This document shows positions 6,604-13,792 of a stretch of DNA of 27,802 nucleotides, in pieces. Made by a program: the position numbers and the translations under genes. The notes beneath the pieces were generated by a model, which did not search any database, was not told the DNA's origin, and saw only the letters and a list, made by a program, of their open reading frames with translations. Each line of letters begins with the position of its first letter. Position 1 is the first letter of the stretch. This DNA is from JABDOU01 sp041609995 (GTDB lineage: Bacteria; Actinomycetota; Acidimicrobiia; Spongiisociales; SHLN01): NCBI GenBank assembly GCA_041609995.1, contig JBFIPU010000028.1:1-27802 (forward strand). Direction: 5' to 3'.

Positions 6604-6936
6604 CTACATGTCCGGCGTCGGCATCATCTCGTAGACGTCGATGGCATAGTCACCTTTGCCTTCGCTGAGATACGGGTGTCCGGCGGTGAGTGCGCCGGCA
6701 GCATCGAGGTTGTCGGCTTCCACGATCGAGAATCCGCTGAGCGGGACCGCACTACCGGTCGTGCCATCGTCGACGTACGACGCGGCCGGCCCGAACGGCG
6801 TTCCGACGTCGACCAAGGCCGACCCCACGCTTTGGATCCACTGGCCCCATTTGGCCGCGACCTCAGCGGCCTGTTCCTCTGACATGTCTGCCAAGTCGGT
6901 GGCCTCGCCTTTGTACACCATCATGAACCTGGGCAT
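6604..6936 (-). CDS. YCII-related (DGPF-type) protein
   Basis: A 110-residue cytoplasmic protein beginning MPRFMMVYKGEATDLADMSE, the usual opening of YCII/DGPF-domain proteins, followed by a helix WGQWIQSVGSALVDVGTPFG and the beta-strand block LSGFSIVEADNLDAAGALTA with HPYLSEGKGDYAIDVYEM. The fold is a ferredoxin-like dimer; some members are dechlorinating or isomerising enzymes but most have no known role. The His in GHPYL is the usual conserved residue. The ATG at 6936 has AGGAAGGA about 8 bases upstream and a TAGAGT -10 at 6967-6972. YCII genes often neighbour ECF sigma factor genes, but none is adjacent here. Confidence 0.88.
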   Translation of the reverse strand: MPRFMMVYKGEATDLADMSEEQAAEVAAKWGQWIQSVGSALVDVGTPFGPAASYVDDGTTGSAVPLSGFSIVEADNLDAAGALTAGHPYLSEGKGDYAIDVYEMMPTPDM

Positions 6937-6966
6937 CTGGTTCGTCCTTCCTCTTGCGGTTTTCCG

Positions 6967-6972
6967 ACTCTA
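6967..6972 (-). promoter_or_regulatory. -10 box for the YCII gene (TAGAGT)
   Basis: Minus-strand TAGAGT sits 30 bases before the start codon, leaving a leader of about 24 bases with the AGGAAGGA ribosome site. This gene is therefore leadered, unlike many neighbours. Confidence 0.4.
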
Positions 6973-7292
6973 TCGCATGCGACGCGAAGCCGTAACAGCG
7001 CGGCGATGGGCGGGATGAGGGGCGAGCTTGGCTTTCCAGAGCCGGCCGTTCGCCTTTCTTTCGCGGTCTGCCGGGTTTGGTTTCCGCGACCGGGTCCACT
7101 CGTTTATCTTGGCGCCGACGTTGCCATTCATCGGGGAGTATCTCGAGAGTAGGCCCGTCGTCTTCCCGCACTTCCCCCACTTCTCCCGCACAAGGACGCG
7201 CGTGAATGGACGCCAGGAGAGGACAGAATGGATTGTCGGAGCGGAAGCGCGAATCTTTCCTTCGAGTTTCTTGTCAGAGGCGGCGAATAACC
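6973..7292. other. Non-coding interval upstream of the nrdJ promoter
   Basis: About 320 bases between the YCII promoter and the nrdJ promoter. It is less GC-rich and more pyrimidine-patterned than its neighbours (for example TTCCCCCACTTCTCCCGC near 7170-7190). Short open frames exist on both strands, but none has a ribosome site, a family resemblance or the codon pattern of the neighbouring genes. I find no tRNA, riboswitch or known structured RNA here. It may hold upstream regulatory sites for nrdJ or a small RNA. Confidence 0.4.
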
Positions 7293-7322
7293 TTGACGTA
7301 GTTACATCGATGTGATTACACT
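7293..7322 (+). promoter_or_regulatory. Promoter of nrdJ (TTGACG - 18 bp - TACACT)
   Basis: The -35 element TTGACG (7293-7298) and the -10 element TACACT (7317-7322) are 18 bp apart. Transcription should start near 7329, leaving a leader of about 200 bases before nrdJ. The spacer holds a perfect 10-bp palindrome, ACATCGATGT (7304-7313), which may be a further operator. Confidence 0.6.
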
Positions 7323-7331
7323 CGCGTCCCC

Positions 7332-7347
7332 GCCCAACATGATGTGG
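7332..7347 (+). promoter_or_regulatory. NrdR box 1 (degenerate)
   Basis: GCCCAACATGATGTGG matches box 2 in 11 of 16 positions and keeps the outer CC...GG and central ACAT features. It starts exactly 31 bases before box 2, the in-phase spacing known for paired NrdR sites, and begins a few bases after the predicted transcription start. NrdR is the ATP-cone repressor of ribonucleotide reductase genes. Confidence 0.65.
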
Positions 7348-7362
7348 TCCACCAAACATCAA

Positions 7363-7378
7363 CCACAACATATAGTGG
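7363..7378 (+). promoter_or_regulatory. NrdR box 2
   Basis: CCACAACATATAGTGG fits the NrdR consensus (ACACWATATATWGTGT-type palindrome with an AT-rich centre). It sits inside a longer inverted repeat, CAACCAC and GTGGTTG around the same centre. With box 1 it forms the standard tandem pair with 15 bases between the boxes. Binding here would block transcription of nrdJ. Confidence 0.75.
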
Positions 7379-7404
7379 TTGTTGGCAGGCAACACCACCC
7401 CGTC

Positions 7405-7445
7405 AACACACCCCAAACACACCCCAAACACACCCGAAACACACG
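7405..7445 (+). repeat. 11-bp C-rich tandem repeat in the nrdJ leader
   Basis: The unit AACACACCCCA occurs 3.7 times in a row (the third copy has CCCGA), starting 27 bases after NrdR box 2. The strand is almost free of G and T, so the transcribed leader would be unstructured and C-rich here, the kind of sequence Rho factor prefers. The period is close to one DNA helical turn. Confidence 0.85.
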
Positions 7446-7512
7446 TCAGCAGGGCCGCCTCGAGCGGGGGACCGTCAGAACCACCAACGATCCGACACCA
7501 GATCCAGACACC

Positions 7513-7520
7513 AGAGGAGA
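7513..7520 (+). promoter_or_regulatory. Ribosome binding site of nrdJ
   Basis: AGAGGAGA lies seven bases before the ATG at 7528. It decides the start: the frame is open back to 7312, but that stretch carries the NrdR boxes and the C-rich repeats and is not coding. Confidence 0.75.
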
Positions 7521-7527
7521 CCAGGCC

Positions 7528-10500
7528 ATGCCGAAGACGACCACCGGACTGACATTCGAGCGACGCTTCACCACCGAGGGGCAGGATCCGTTCGACACCG
7601 TCAGTTGGTCGCGGCGCGACTCCCGTATTACCAACCCGGACGGCTCAGTGGTGTTCGAGATGCTCGGAGCGGAGGTTCCGGAGGATTGGTCACAGGTCGC
7701 CAGCGACATCATGGTGTCCAAGTACTTCCGCAAGGCCGGCGTTCCCCAGCTCGACGCCGACGGGAACCCGCTGTTGGACGCCGACGGAGAGGTCGTGACC
7801 GGACCGGAGCGCTCGGCCCGACAGGTCATCAGCCGACTGGCAGAAACCTGGCGGGCATGGGGCGAGGAGTACGGATACTTCGCCACCGCCGAGGACGCCC
7901 AGATCTTCGAAGACGAGCTCAAGTACATGCTCGTGCACCAGATGGCGGCCCCCAACTCGCCCCAGTGGTTCAACACCGGCCTCTATCACAACTACGGCCT
8001 CACCGGCCCGGCCCAGGGGTTCTGGTTCGTGGACGAGGAGGACGGCGTCGCCAAGCTGTCCGACGACAGCTACAGCCGGCCGGCGCCGTCTGCTTGCTTC
8101 ATCCAGAGCGTCGAGGACGATCTGGTGAATGACGGCGGCATCATGGATTTGTGGGTGCGCGAGGCCCGGCTGTTCAAGTTCGGTTCGGGTACCGGCACCA
8201 ATTTCTCGACGATCCGGGGCGAAAACGAGCGCCTGGCCGGCGGCGGCAAGAGCTCGGGCGTCATGAGCTTCCTCAAGATCGGGGACCGGGCGGCCGGTGC
8301 CATCAAGAGCGGTGGGACCACCCGCCGAGCGGCGAAGATGGTCATCCTCGACATCGACCATCCCGACATCGAAGAGTTCATCAACTGGAAAGCCGAAGAG
8401 GAGAACAAGGTGCGGGCGCTGATCGCGGCCGGCTACCCGAGCGACTTCAACGGCGAGGCGTATCAGACCGTCTCCGGTCAGAACTCCAACAACTCGGTGC
8501 GGGTTTCCGAGGACTTCATCAAAGCCGTCCAGAACGACGAGGACTGGCACCTCACCGCCCGTACCGATGGCTCGGTGGCCAAGACGCTGAAGGCCCGGGA
8601 TCTGTGGCGCCAGATCGCCGAGGCGGCCTGGGCGTGCGCCGATCCCGGGATGCAGTTCGACACCACCATCAACGAATGGCACACGGCGCCGGCCGAAGGA
8701 AAGATCCGCGGCTCCAACCCGTGCAGCGAGTACATGTTCCTCGACAACACCGCCTGCAACCTGGCGAGCCTCAACCTGGTCAAGTTCTACGACGAGGACG
8801 CCAACCGCTTCTTGACCGAGGACTACCAGCACGCGATCCGGGTCTGGACGTTGGTGCTCGAGATCTCGGTGACGATGGCCCACTTCCCCTCGAAAGAAAT
8901 CGCCCAGGGCTCCTATGACTATCGCACCATTGGGCTCGGCTACGCCAACCTCGGTTCGCTGCTGATGCGGACGGGCGTGCCGTACGACTCGGACGAAGGC
9001 CGTGCGCTCACCGGAGCACTGACCTCCATTCTGACCGGGCACGCGTACGCCACCTCGGCGGAGATCGCCGCCGCCAAAGGGCCGTTCCCCAAGTTCGAGC
9101 CCAATCGCGACGCCATGTTGCGCGTGATGCGCAACCACCGCCGGGCCGCTTACAACGTCGATCCGTCGTCCTACGAGGGCATCACCCACTATGTCATGGG
9201 GATCGAGGACGACCTCGTCCCGCAAGAGATGGCGGATGCGGCCAGGTCGGTGTGGGATCGAGCTGTGGACCTGGGTGAGGAATATGGTTTCCGCAACGCT
9301 CAGGCGACTGTGCTGGCGCCGACCGGCACCATCGGCCTGCTGATGGATTGCGACACGACCGGCGTCGAGCCCGACTTTGCTCTCGTGAAATTCAAGAAGC
9401 TGGCCGGGGGTGGCTACTTCAAGATCGCCAACCAGTCGATCGCTCCGGCGCTACGGCACCTCGGCTACCAGGAAGACCAGATCGAAGAAATCGTCGACTA
9501 CGTGGTCGGCACGATGACGCTGCTGGGAGCGCCCCACATCAACCGGGCCAGCCTTTCGGCCAAAGGCTTCAGCACCAAGGCGATCGGACGCATCGAATCC
9601 ACCTTGCCGGGCGTCTTCGAGCTGGGCCACGCCTTCAACGTGTTCGTCATCGGCGAGGACGAGCTCAAGAGGATGGGCTTCACCGAGGACCAGTACACGT
9701 CGTTCGACTTCAACCTGCTGGAGGAGCTGGGATTCACGCCCGAGGAGATCCAGGAGGCCAACGACGTCATCTGCGGACGCCAGACGATCGAGGGCGCTCC
9801 CTACCTGGCCAACAAGGATCTGCCGGTGTTCGACACGGCCAACAAGAACGGCCGCTACGGCACCCGGTTCATCCACCACACCGGCCATATCAAGGCGATG
9901 GCGGCAGCCCAGCCGTTCATCTCCGGCGCCATCTCCAAGACCATCAACATGCCCAACGAGGTGACGGTCGCCGACATCGAAGAGAGCTACATGATGAGCT
10001 GGGAGCTCGGTCTCAAGGCCATGGCCCTGTATCGGGACGGCTCCAAGGCCAGCCAGCCGCTGTCGGCTACCACCGATGAGGGCGAGACGCCCGAGGACGA
10101 GGAGATCGAGGGCCTCGACGAGGCGCTCGAGGAGACCGCCCAGATCGTGACCGGATCCTTCAGCTCCGAGGTGAGCCCAACGATGGCTTACGATGGCGTG
10201 GCCCGTCCCCGGTTCCTGTTGCCGAGCCGGCGGGGTGGGTTCACCCAGGAGGCGCGGGTCGGCGGTCACAAGATCTTCCTGCGCACCGGTGAGTACGAAG
10301 ACGGCACCCTGGGCGAGATCTTCATCGATCTCGCCAAAGAGGGTGCGACCCTGCGGGGTGTGCTGGGGTGCTTCGCCATCGCCGTGAGCAAGGGCTTGCA
10401 GTACGGCGTGCCGTTGGAGGAGTTCGTGGACACGTTCACCTTCCAGACCTTCGAGCCACGCGGCATGGTGGAGGGCCACCCCAATATCAAGATGGCGAAC

Positions 10501-10962
10501 TCCATCGTCGACTACGTGTTCCGCGCTCTGGGTCTGGAATACCTGGGTCGCAGCGATCTGGTGCAGGTGCCGCCGACCGAGACCCGGGCACTGCCCGAGC
10601 CCCCCAAGGGAACGGCAGTCCAAACCGGTCATCAGATGGACATCATCGAGGGAACGATGGAGAAGGACATCGAGGCCCAGTCGAGTGCGGCCAGGTTCGT
10701 CGATGCATCCTCCAAGCCCACACCGGTGCCCGAGCGCCCGTCGGATGCTCCACCCGGTGGCTCGATCACGGTCTCGGAGACCGACATCCATCAGAAGAAG
10801 GTCGAGATCAGTGGTGGCAATGTCCAGACCAGCTCGGTGCAGGCGGCCCTGGGCGAGATGATGGGCGACGCCCCTTTGTGCGACACCTGCGGCCACATCA
10901 CCGTCCGCAACGGCTCCTGCTACCGCTGCATGAACTGCGGCGACAGCAAAGGCTGCAGCTAG
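7528..10962 (+). CDS. nrdJ: Class II (adenosylcobalamin-dependent) ribonucleoside-diphosphate reductase
   Basis: An enzyme of 1144 residues that makes deoxyribonucleotides using a B12-derived radical, independent of oxygen. The barrel shows SACF with Cys190, NPCSE with Asn397, Cys399 (thiyl radical) and Glu401, and Cys410 eleven residues later in TACNLASLNL, the spacing of known NrdJ enzymes; Cys190 and Cys410 should be the reducing pair. The loop PTGTIGLLMDCDTTGVEPDF starts at 598. A TSCPD-type domain covers about 893-1010 (GTLGEIFIDLAKEGATLRGV). The tail (1118-1144) carries six cysteines, CDTC...CYRCMNC...GCS, a zinc-ribbon-like and redox tail typical of long NrdJ proteins. I see no ATP-cone at the N-terminus. 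The paired NrdR boxes upstream agree with the assignment. No B12 riboswitch is visible in the leader. Confidence 0.97.
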   Translation: MPKTTTGLTFERRFTTEGQDPFDTVSWSRRDSRITNPDGSVVFEMLGAEVPEDWSQVASDIMVSKYFRKAGVPQLDADGNPLLDADGEVVTGPERSARQVISRLAETWRAWGEEYGYFATAEDAQIFEDELKYMLVHQMAAPNSPQWFNTGLYHNYGLTGPAQGFWFVDEEDGVAKLSDDSYSRPAPSACFIQSVEDDLVNDGGIMDLWVREARLFKFGSGTGTNFSTIRGENERLAGGGKSSGVMSFLKIGDRAAGAIKSGGTTRRAAKMVILDIDHPDIEEFINWKAEEENKVRALIAAGYPSDFNGEAYQTVSGQNSNNSVRVSEDFIKAVQNDEDWHLTARTDGSVAKTLKARDLWRQIAEAAWACADPGMQFDTTINEWHTAPAEGKIRGSNPCSEYMFLDNTACNLASLNLVKFYDEDANRFLTEDYQHAIRVWTLVLEISVTMAHFPSKEIAQGSYDYRTIGLGYANLGSLLMRTGVPYDSDEGRALTGALTSILTGHAYATSAEIAAAKGPFPKFEPNRDAMLRVMRNHRRAAYNVDPSSYEGITHYVMGIEDDLVPQEMADAARSVWDRAVDLGEEYGFRNAQATVLAPTGTIGLLMDCDTTGVEPDFALVKFKKLAGGGYFKIANQSIAPALRHLGYQEDQIEEIVDYVVGTMTLLGAPHINRASLSAKGFSTKAIGRIESTLPGVFELGHAFNVFVIGEDELKRMGFTEDQYTSFDFNLLEELGFTPEEIQEANDVICGRQTIEGAPYLANKDLPVFDTANKNGRYGTRFIHHTGHIKAMAAAQPFISGAISKTINMPNEVTVADIEESYMMSWELGLKAMALYRDGSKASQPLSATTDEGETPEDEEIEGLDEALEETAQIVTGSFSSEVSPTMAYDGVARPRFLLPSRRGGFTQEARVGGHKIFLRTGEYEDGTLGEIFIDLAKEGATLRGVLGCFAIAVSKGLQYGVPLEEFVDTFTFQTFEPRGMVEGHPNIKMANSIVDYVFRALGLEYLGRSDLVQVPPTETRALPEPPKGTAVQTGHQMDIIEGTMEKDIEAQSSAARFVDASSKPTPVPERPSDAPPGGSITVSETDIHQKKVEISGGNVQTSSVQAALGEMMGDAPLCDTCGHITVRNGSCYRCMNCGDSKGCS

Positions 10963-10973
10963 CCGCCATTCAC

Positions 10974-11085
10974 AACCCAGGGTTGTAGGTGGTGGAAATC
11001 GCCGGTTAGAACCCAGGGTATGGCTGACACCCAGAACCCAGGGTTGTAGGTGGCGGAAATCGCCGGTGGTGGCCCACGGTATGGG
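10974..11085 (+). repeat. 61-bp imperfect direct repeat with AACCCAGGGTT palindromes
   Basis: The sequence starting AACCCAGGGTTGTAGGTGG at 10974 recurs at 11035, offset 61 bases, and similarity continues for about 50 bases. Each copy has a palindrome AACCCAGGGTT (10974-10984, 11035-11045), a small hairpin GGYG-GAAAT-CGCC (10991-11003, 11052-11064) and a second AACCCAGGGT-like box (11010-11019; degenerate at 11071-11080). The T-to-C change in the hairpin stem (10993 against 11054) keeps pairing. It fills the gap between nrdJ and pfkA. It could be an operator array, a terminator region or a dispersed genomic repeat. Confidence 0.85.
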
Positions 11086-11103
11086 CGCGGATCAGGCCGT
11101 GTC

Positions 11104-11109
11104 TAACGT
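11104..11109 (+). promoter_or_regulatory. -10 box of a leaderless promoter for pfkA (TAACGT)
   Basis: TAACGT, six bases (GGGGTC), then the GTG start at 11116. It lies about 20 bases after the 61-bp repeat, so the repeat occupies the place of the -35 region and upstream operators. Confidence 0.5.
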
Positions 11110-11115
11110 GGGGTC

Positions 11116-12219
11116 GTGGAGACGGTCGGAATTCTCACCAGTGGCGGCGATGCGCCTGGGATGAACGCGGCCATCCGCGCCGCCGGTATGGTCGCACTGG
11201 CCCGAGATGCGCGGGTCGTGGGCGTCCGGCGCGGGTACCGCGGATTGGTTGAGGGAGACTTTGTCGATTTGACGCCGCCGGTACTCGACGGCATCCATCG
11301 GCTCGGGGGCACGGTGCTCGGATCGGCCCGGTGCCCCGAGTTCCATCAACGCGACGTACGCGACCGGGCGCGGGAAGCCATGGCGGCCGCCGGCGTCGAC
11401 AAACTGCTCGTGATTGGCGGCAATGGCTCGCTGGCCGGAGCGCAGCTGCTGGGCGATCCCGACGAAGGGGGCCACCACACCCCCGCCGTGGTGGGGGTCC
11501 CGGCCTCCATCGACAACGACATCGGCCTCACCGGCATGGCGATCGGGGTCGACACCGCCATCAACACCATCGTCGACGCGTGCGACAAGATCGCCGACAC
11601 CGCCGGAGCCCACGAGCGCACGTTCTTGATCGAGGTGATGGGCCGGCGGTGTGGCTATCTCGCCATGACGTCGGCTGTGGCAGCCGGAGCCGACTTGGCA
11701 CTGTTTCCGGAGTCCCGTCACAGCGCAGATGAGATCGTGGAAGCGGTGGTCGAACGGGTGCTGCGGGTTCGGCAGCGCCCCAAGCGGCCGAAGCGGGTCA
11801 CGGTGATCGTGGCGGAAGGGGTCGACATCGACATCTCGGATTTGAAGGAGCGGGTCGACCACGAGCTCGAGTCCCGCAGCGGGGAGGCCGCCGATCTGCT
11901 CGAGACCCGTGTCACCGTGCTCGGTCATGTGGTGCGGGGTGGCCGGCCCTCGTCTTTCGATCGCCTCCTGGCCGGGAGGCTGGCCACCGTCGGGGTCGGT
12001 GCTCTGCTGGCCGGTCACACGCACAAGATGGCGTCGTGGATGACCGCCATGCCCATGCCGGATGAGATCGCCGAACGTTCCGCGATGGATCCCTATTGCT
12101 GGATCGTGGACCTGGCGGCCGTTCTCGAGGCCACCGAGGCACTCCTGAGCGGCGATAGCCCCCTCTCGCAATGGCGAGCCAGGATCTTCGCCGAACTCGA
12201 CGACGTGTTCGCCTTGTAG
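11116..12219 (+). CDS. pfkA: 6-phosphofructokinase (PfkA family)
   Basis: A 367-residue kinase of the PfkA family that phosphorylates fructose 6-phosphate to the 1,6-bisphosphate in glycolysis. The N-terminal loop is GILTSGGDAPGMNAAIR (5-21). The substrate loop is ASIDNDIGLTG with the catalytic Asp133 and Asp135; IEVMGRRCG (172-180) and VLGHVVRGG carry the fructose 6-phosphate residues. The usual GGDGS Mg/ATP loop is GGNGS here, with Asn103 in place of the Asp that corresponds to E. coli Asp103. Gly104 is kept and Ala130 stands where ATP enzymes have Gly and PPi enzymes have Lys, so the phosphate donor is probably ATP but not certain. It is longer than the 320-residue E. coli enzyme. The start is GTG, supported by the leaderless promoter. 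The fructokinase lies nearby on the opposite strand. Confidence 0.93.
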   Translation: METVGILTSGGDAPGMNAAIRAAGMVALARDARVVGVRRGYRGLVEGDFVDLTPPVLDGIHRLGGTVLGSARCPEFHQRDVRDRAREAMAAAGVDKLLVIGGNGSLAGAQLLGDPDEGGHHTPAVVGVPASIDNDIGLTGMAIGVDTAINTIVDACDKIADTAGAHERTFLIEVMGRRCGYLAMTSAVAAGADLALFPESRHSADEIVEAVVERVLRVRQRPKRPKRVTVIVAEGVDIDISDLKERVDHELESRSGEAADLLETRVTVLGHVVRGGRPSSFDRLLAGRLATVGVGALLAGHTHKMASWMTAMPMPDEIAERSAMDPYCWIVDLAAVLEATEALLSGDSPLSQWRARIFAELDDVFAL

Positions 12220-12241
12220 GCGGCTACCCGGTTTCCGGCGG

Positions 12242-12247
12242 TAGCTT
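12242..12247 (+). promoter_or_regulatory. -10 box of a leaderless promoter (TAGCTT)
   Basis: TAGCTT, six bases, then the ATG at 12254. There is no ribosome site before this gene. Confidence 0.5.
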
Positions 12248-12253
12248 GTCCTG

Positions 12254-12814
12254 ATGCGCCGTGTGATCCTGTCGCTGTCCGCGGCCACCACCGGATTCCT
12301 GATCTACGGTTTGGCGGTCGGCAACGCGAGCGTGAACTACTACGTGCCGGTCACAGTCGTGATGACGGGGGTCATCTGGTTGATTCATCGTTCCGCCCAC
12401 TTTTCCATGGCGACTCTGTGGGCGCTGGCAGCCATCGCCGTCGGCAACATGGCAGGGGGTCTGTTGCTGATCGACGGAGCACCGCTCTACGAGTTGGCGC
12501 TCGTTGGCGGGTTGCGCTTTGACAAGCTCTACCACGCCGTAGCCACAGGCGTGGGCGCGTGGGCCTCCTACGAGGCGATCACCCGCTGGAGTGGTCAGCG
12601 GAGACCGGCGTTGATCTTGGCGGCGGTGATGATGGCGAGCGGCGCCGGCGCCTTTGTGGAGATCGTCGAATTCGTCGGCACACTCCTCCGTGAGAAGACC
12701 TATGTCGGTGGGTATGTCAACAACATGGAAGATCTCGTCGCCAACACCATCGGGGCGGTCATTGCCTCATTTGCCGCCTACCGCTGGCATGGCGGCTCGA
12801 CGCAACCAACGTAG
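12254..12814 (+). CDS. Multi-pass membrane protein, DUF2238/YjdF-like
   Basis: A 186-residue membrane protein with about five to six hydrophobic helices. The most telling part is LRFDKLYHAVATGVGAWASY, then GAGAFVEIVEFVG and VNNMEDLVANTIGAVIASFA. The D-x2-H, E-x2-E and D-x3-N residues inside or beside membrane segments resemble the DUF2238 (YjdF) and VanZ-like families, which keep acidic and His residues in the same places. The role of these families is poorly known. It follows pfkA by 34 bases but has its own leaderless-type promoter. I am confident it is an integral membrane protein, less so of the family. Confidence 0.8.
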   Translation: MRRVILSLSAATTGFLIYGLAVGNASVNYYVPVTVVMTGVIWLIHRSAHFSMATLWALAAIAVGNMAGGLLLIDGAPLYELALVGGLRFDKLYHAVATGVGAWASYEAITRWSGQRRPALILAAVMMASGAGAFVEIVEFVGTLLREKTYVGGYVNNMEDLVANTIGAVIASFAAYRWHGGSTQPT

Positions 12815-12851
12815 AACGATCGTCACAACGGTTGTCAGCAGGACCAGGAAA

Positions 12852-13730
12852 TCACCACAGCCAGGCGGCGCCGCGCACGCCGCTGGAGTCACCGTGGGCA
12901 GCCTTGACGAGTTTGGTGTCCACCCGGTCAGAGAAGACCCATTGCCGCCACTGCTCGGGAACTCGTTCATACAACAGATCGACGTTGGACATGCCGCCGC
13001 CGAGCACGATCACCGTCGGATCCAGCACGTTGATGATCGAGGCGAGGCTTCGAGCCAGGCGGCCGACGTAGCGATCGATGGATTCCCTGGCATCCAGATC
13101 TTCAGAGGCCACGATCTCCTCGGCTCGCAACTCGGTGCCGGTCTGTCGCTGATGGTCGGCGGCCAGGCCGGTTCCCGAAATCCAGGTCTCGATGCATCCG
13201 GATAGCCCGCAATAGCAGGCCGGCCCGGGCAACTCGAAAGATGTGGGCCACGGGAGGGGATTGTGTCCCCATTCGCCCGCAATTGCATTGGGGCCGGCTA
13301 GGAGCTGTTGGTTGATCGCAATGCCGCCGCCCACTCCGGTTCCCAGAATGGCGGCGAAGACGGTGGGGGCACCCGAGGCGGCGCCGTCGATGGCTTCGGA
13401 CATGGCGAGACAATCGGCGTCATTGGCGAGGCGGATTTCGCGGCCGAGGGCGTTCTCCAGATCAGATTTGAGCGCTTTGCCGTTGAACATCACAGAATTG
13501 GAGTTCTTCATCAGACCTGTGGCCGGCGAGATGGCCCCCGGGGTCCCGAAGCCGACGCTTCGGGCCGGTCCGGCAGCGGATTCCGTTTCGGCGAGGAGGA
13601 CGGTTACGTCAACGAGGAACTGGTCGTATCCATCGGGCGTGGCGATGCGGCGTCGATAGAGTTCGGTTCCGTGGTCGTCGAGGGCGATCGCCTCGGTCTT
13701 GGTCCCTCCGACGTCGACGCCGATTCGCAT
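12852..13730 (-). CDS. mak: ROK-family fructokinase, Mak-like
   Basis: A 292-residue sugar kinase that should phosphorylate fructose to fructose 6-phosphate with ATP. Its nearest match known to me is E. coli Mak: the two share MRIGxDxGGTKTExIAL at the start, AGEWGHNPLPW (151-161), CYCGxxGCIETxISGTG (172-188), VIVLGGGMSNVDxLY and the closing KxxHGDSSGVRGAAWLW. The ATP loop is DVGGTKT (6-12), the catalytic base is Asp104 in LANDADCLA, and the structural zinc ligands are His156, Cys172, Cys174 and Cys179. All are intact. The start ATG lies six bases behind a minus-strand TAGCGT. The product would feed the phosphofructokinase encoded on the other strand 630 bases away. Confidence 0.93.
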   Translation of the reverse strand: MRIGVDVGGTKTEAIALDDHGTELYRRRIATPDGYDQFLVDVTVLLAETESAAGPARSVGFGTPGAISPATGLMKNSNSVMFNGKALKSDLENALGREIRLANDADCLAMSEAIDGAASGAPTVFAAILGTGVGGGIAINQQLLAGPNAIAGEWGHNPLPWPTSFELPGPACYCGLSGCIETWISGTGLAADHQRQTGTELRAEEIVASEDLDARESIDRYVGRLARSLASIINVLDPTVIVLGGGMSNVDLLYERVPEQWRQWVFSDRVDTKLVKAAHGDSSGVRGAAWLW

Positions 13731-13736
13731 CCGGCC

Positions 13737-13742
13737 ACGCTA
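13737..13742 (-). promoter_or_regulatory. -10 box of a leaderless promoter for mak (TAGCGT)
   Basis: Minus-strand TAGCGT, six bases (GGCCGG), then the ATG at 13730. Confidence 0.5.
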
Positions 13743-13772
13743 CCGATCAGACGAAGCCGCAGACCATCAATC

Positions 13773-13790
13773 CAGGAGGGCGACGCTCCT
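13773..13790 (-). terminator. Hairpin between the small Cys/His gene and mak, candidate terminator
   Basis: An inverted repeat CAGGAG...CTCCTG with a seven-base loop lies directly after the stop of the small gene on the minus strand and just upstream of the mak promoter. It lacks a clear T-run. Confidence 0.35.
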
Positions 13791-13792
13791 GA

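Noticed and set aside
7028..7315. Plus-strand 95-codon frame and an overlapping minus-strand frame in the region before nrdJ
   Set aside because: No ribosome site, no recognisable product, and the plus frame runs into the nrdJ promoter.
7405..7445. CRISPR-like or iteron array
   Set aside because: The 11-bp units are directly adjacent with no spacers and no cas or replication genes are nearby; a leader repeat is the simpler reading.
7312..7527. Extension of nrdJ upstream to 7312
   Set aside because: This stretch contains the -10 element, the NrdR boxes and the C-rich repeats, and the ribosome site and family start both point to 7528.
7323..7527. Cobalamin riboswitch in the leader of the B12-dependent reductase
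   Set aside because: I looked for the conserved B12-box core (GCCACTG type) and supporting stems and found none.
7690..9225. Long minus-strand open frame (511 codons) inside nrdJ
   Set aside because: It is antisense to a certain gene. Its product is low-complexity Val, Gly, Asp, His and Arg, typical of a high-GC shadow frame, and it has no start context or family resemblance. The same holds for 9451-10896 on the minus strand.
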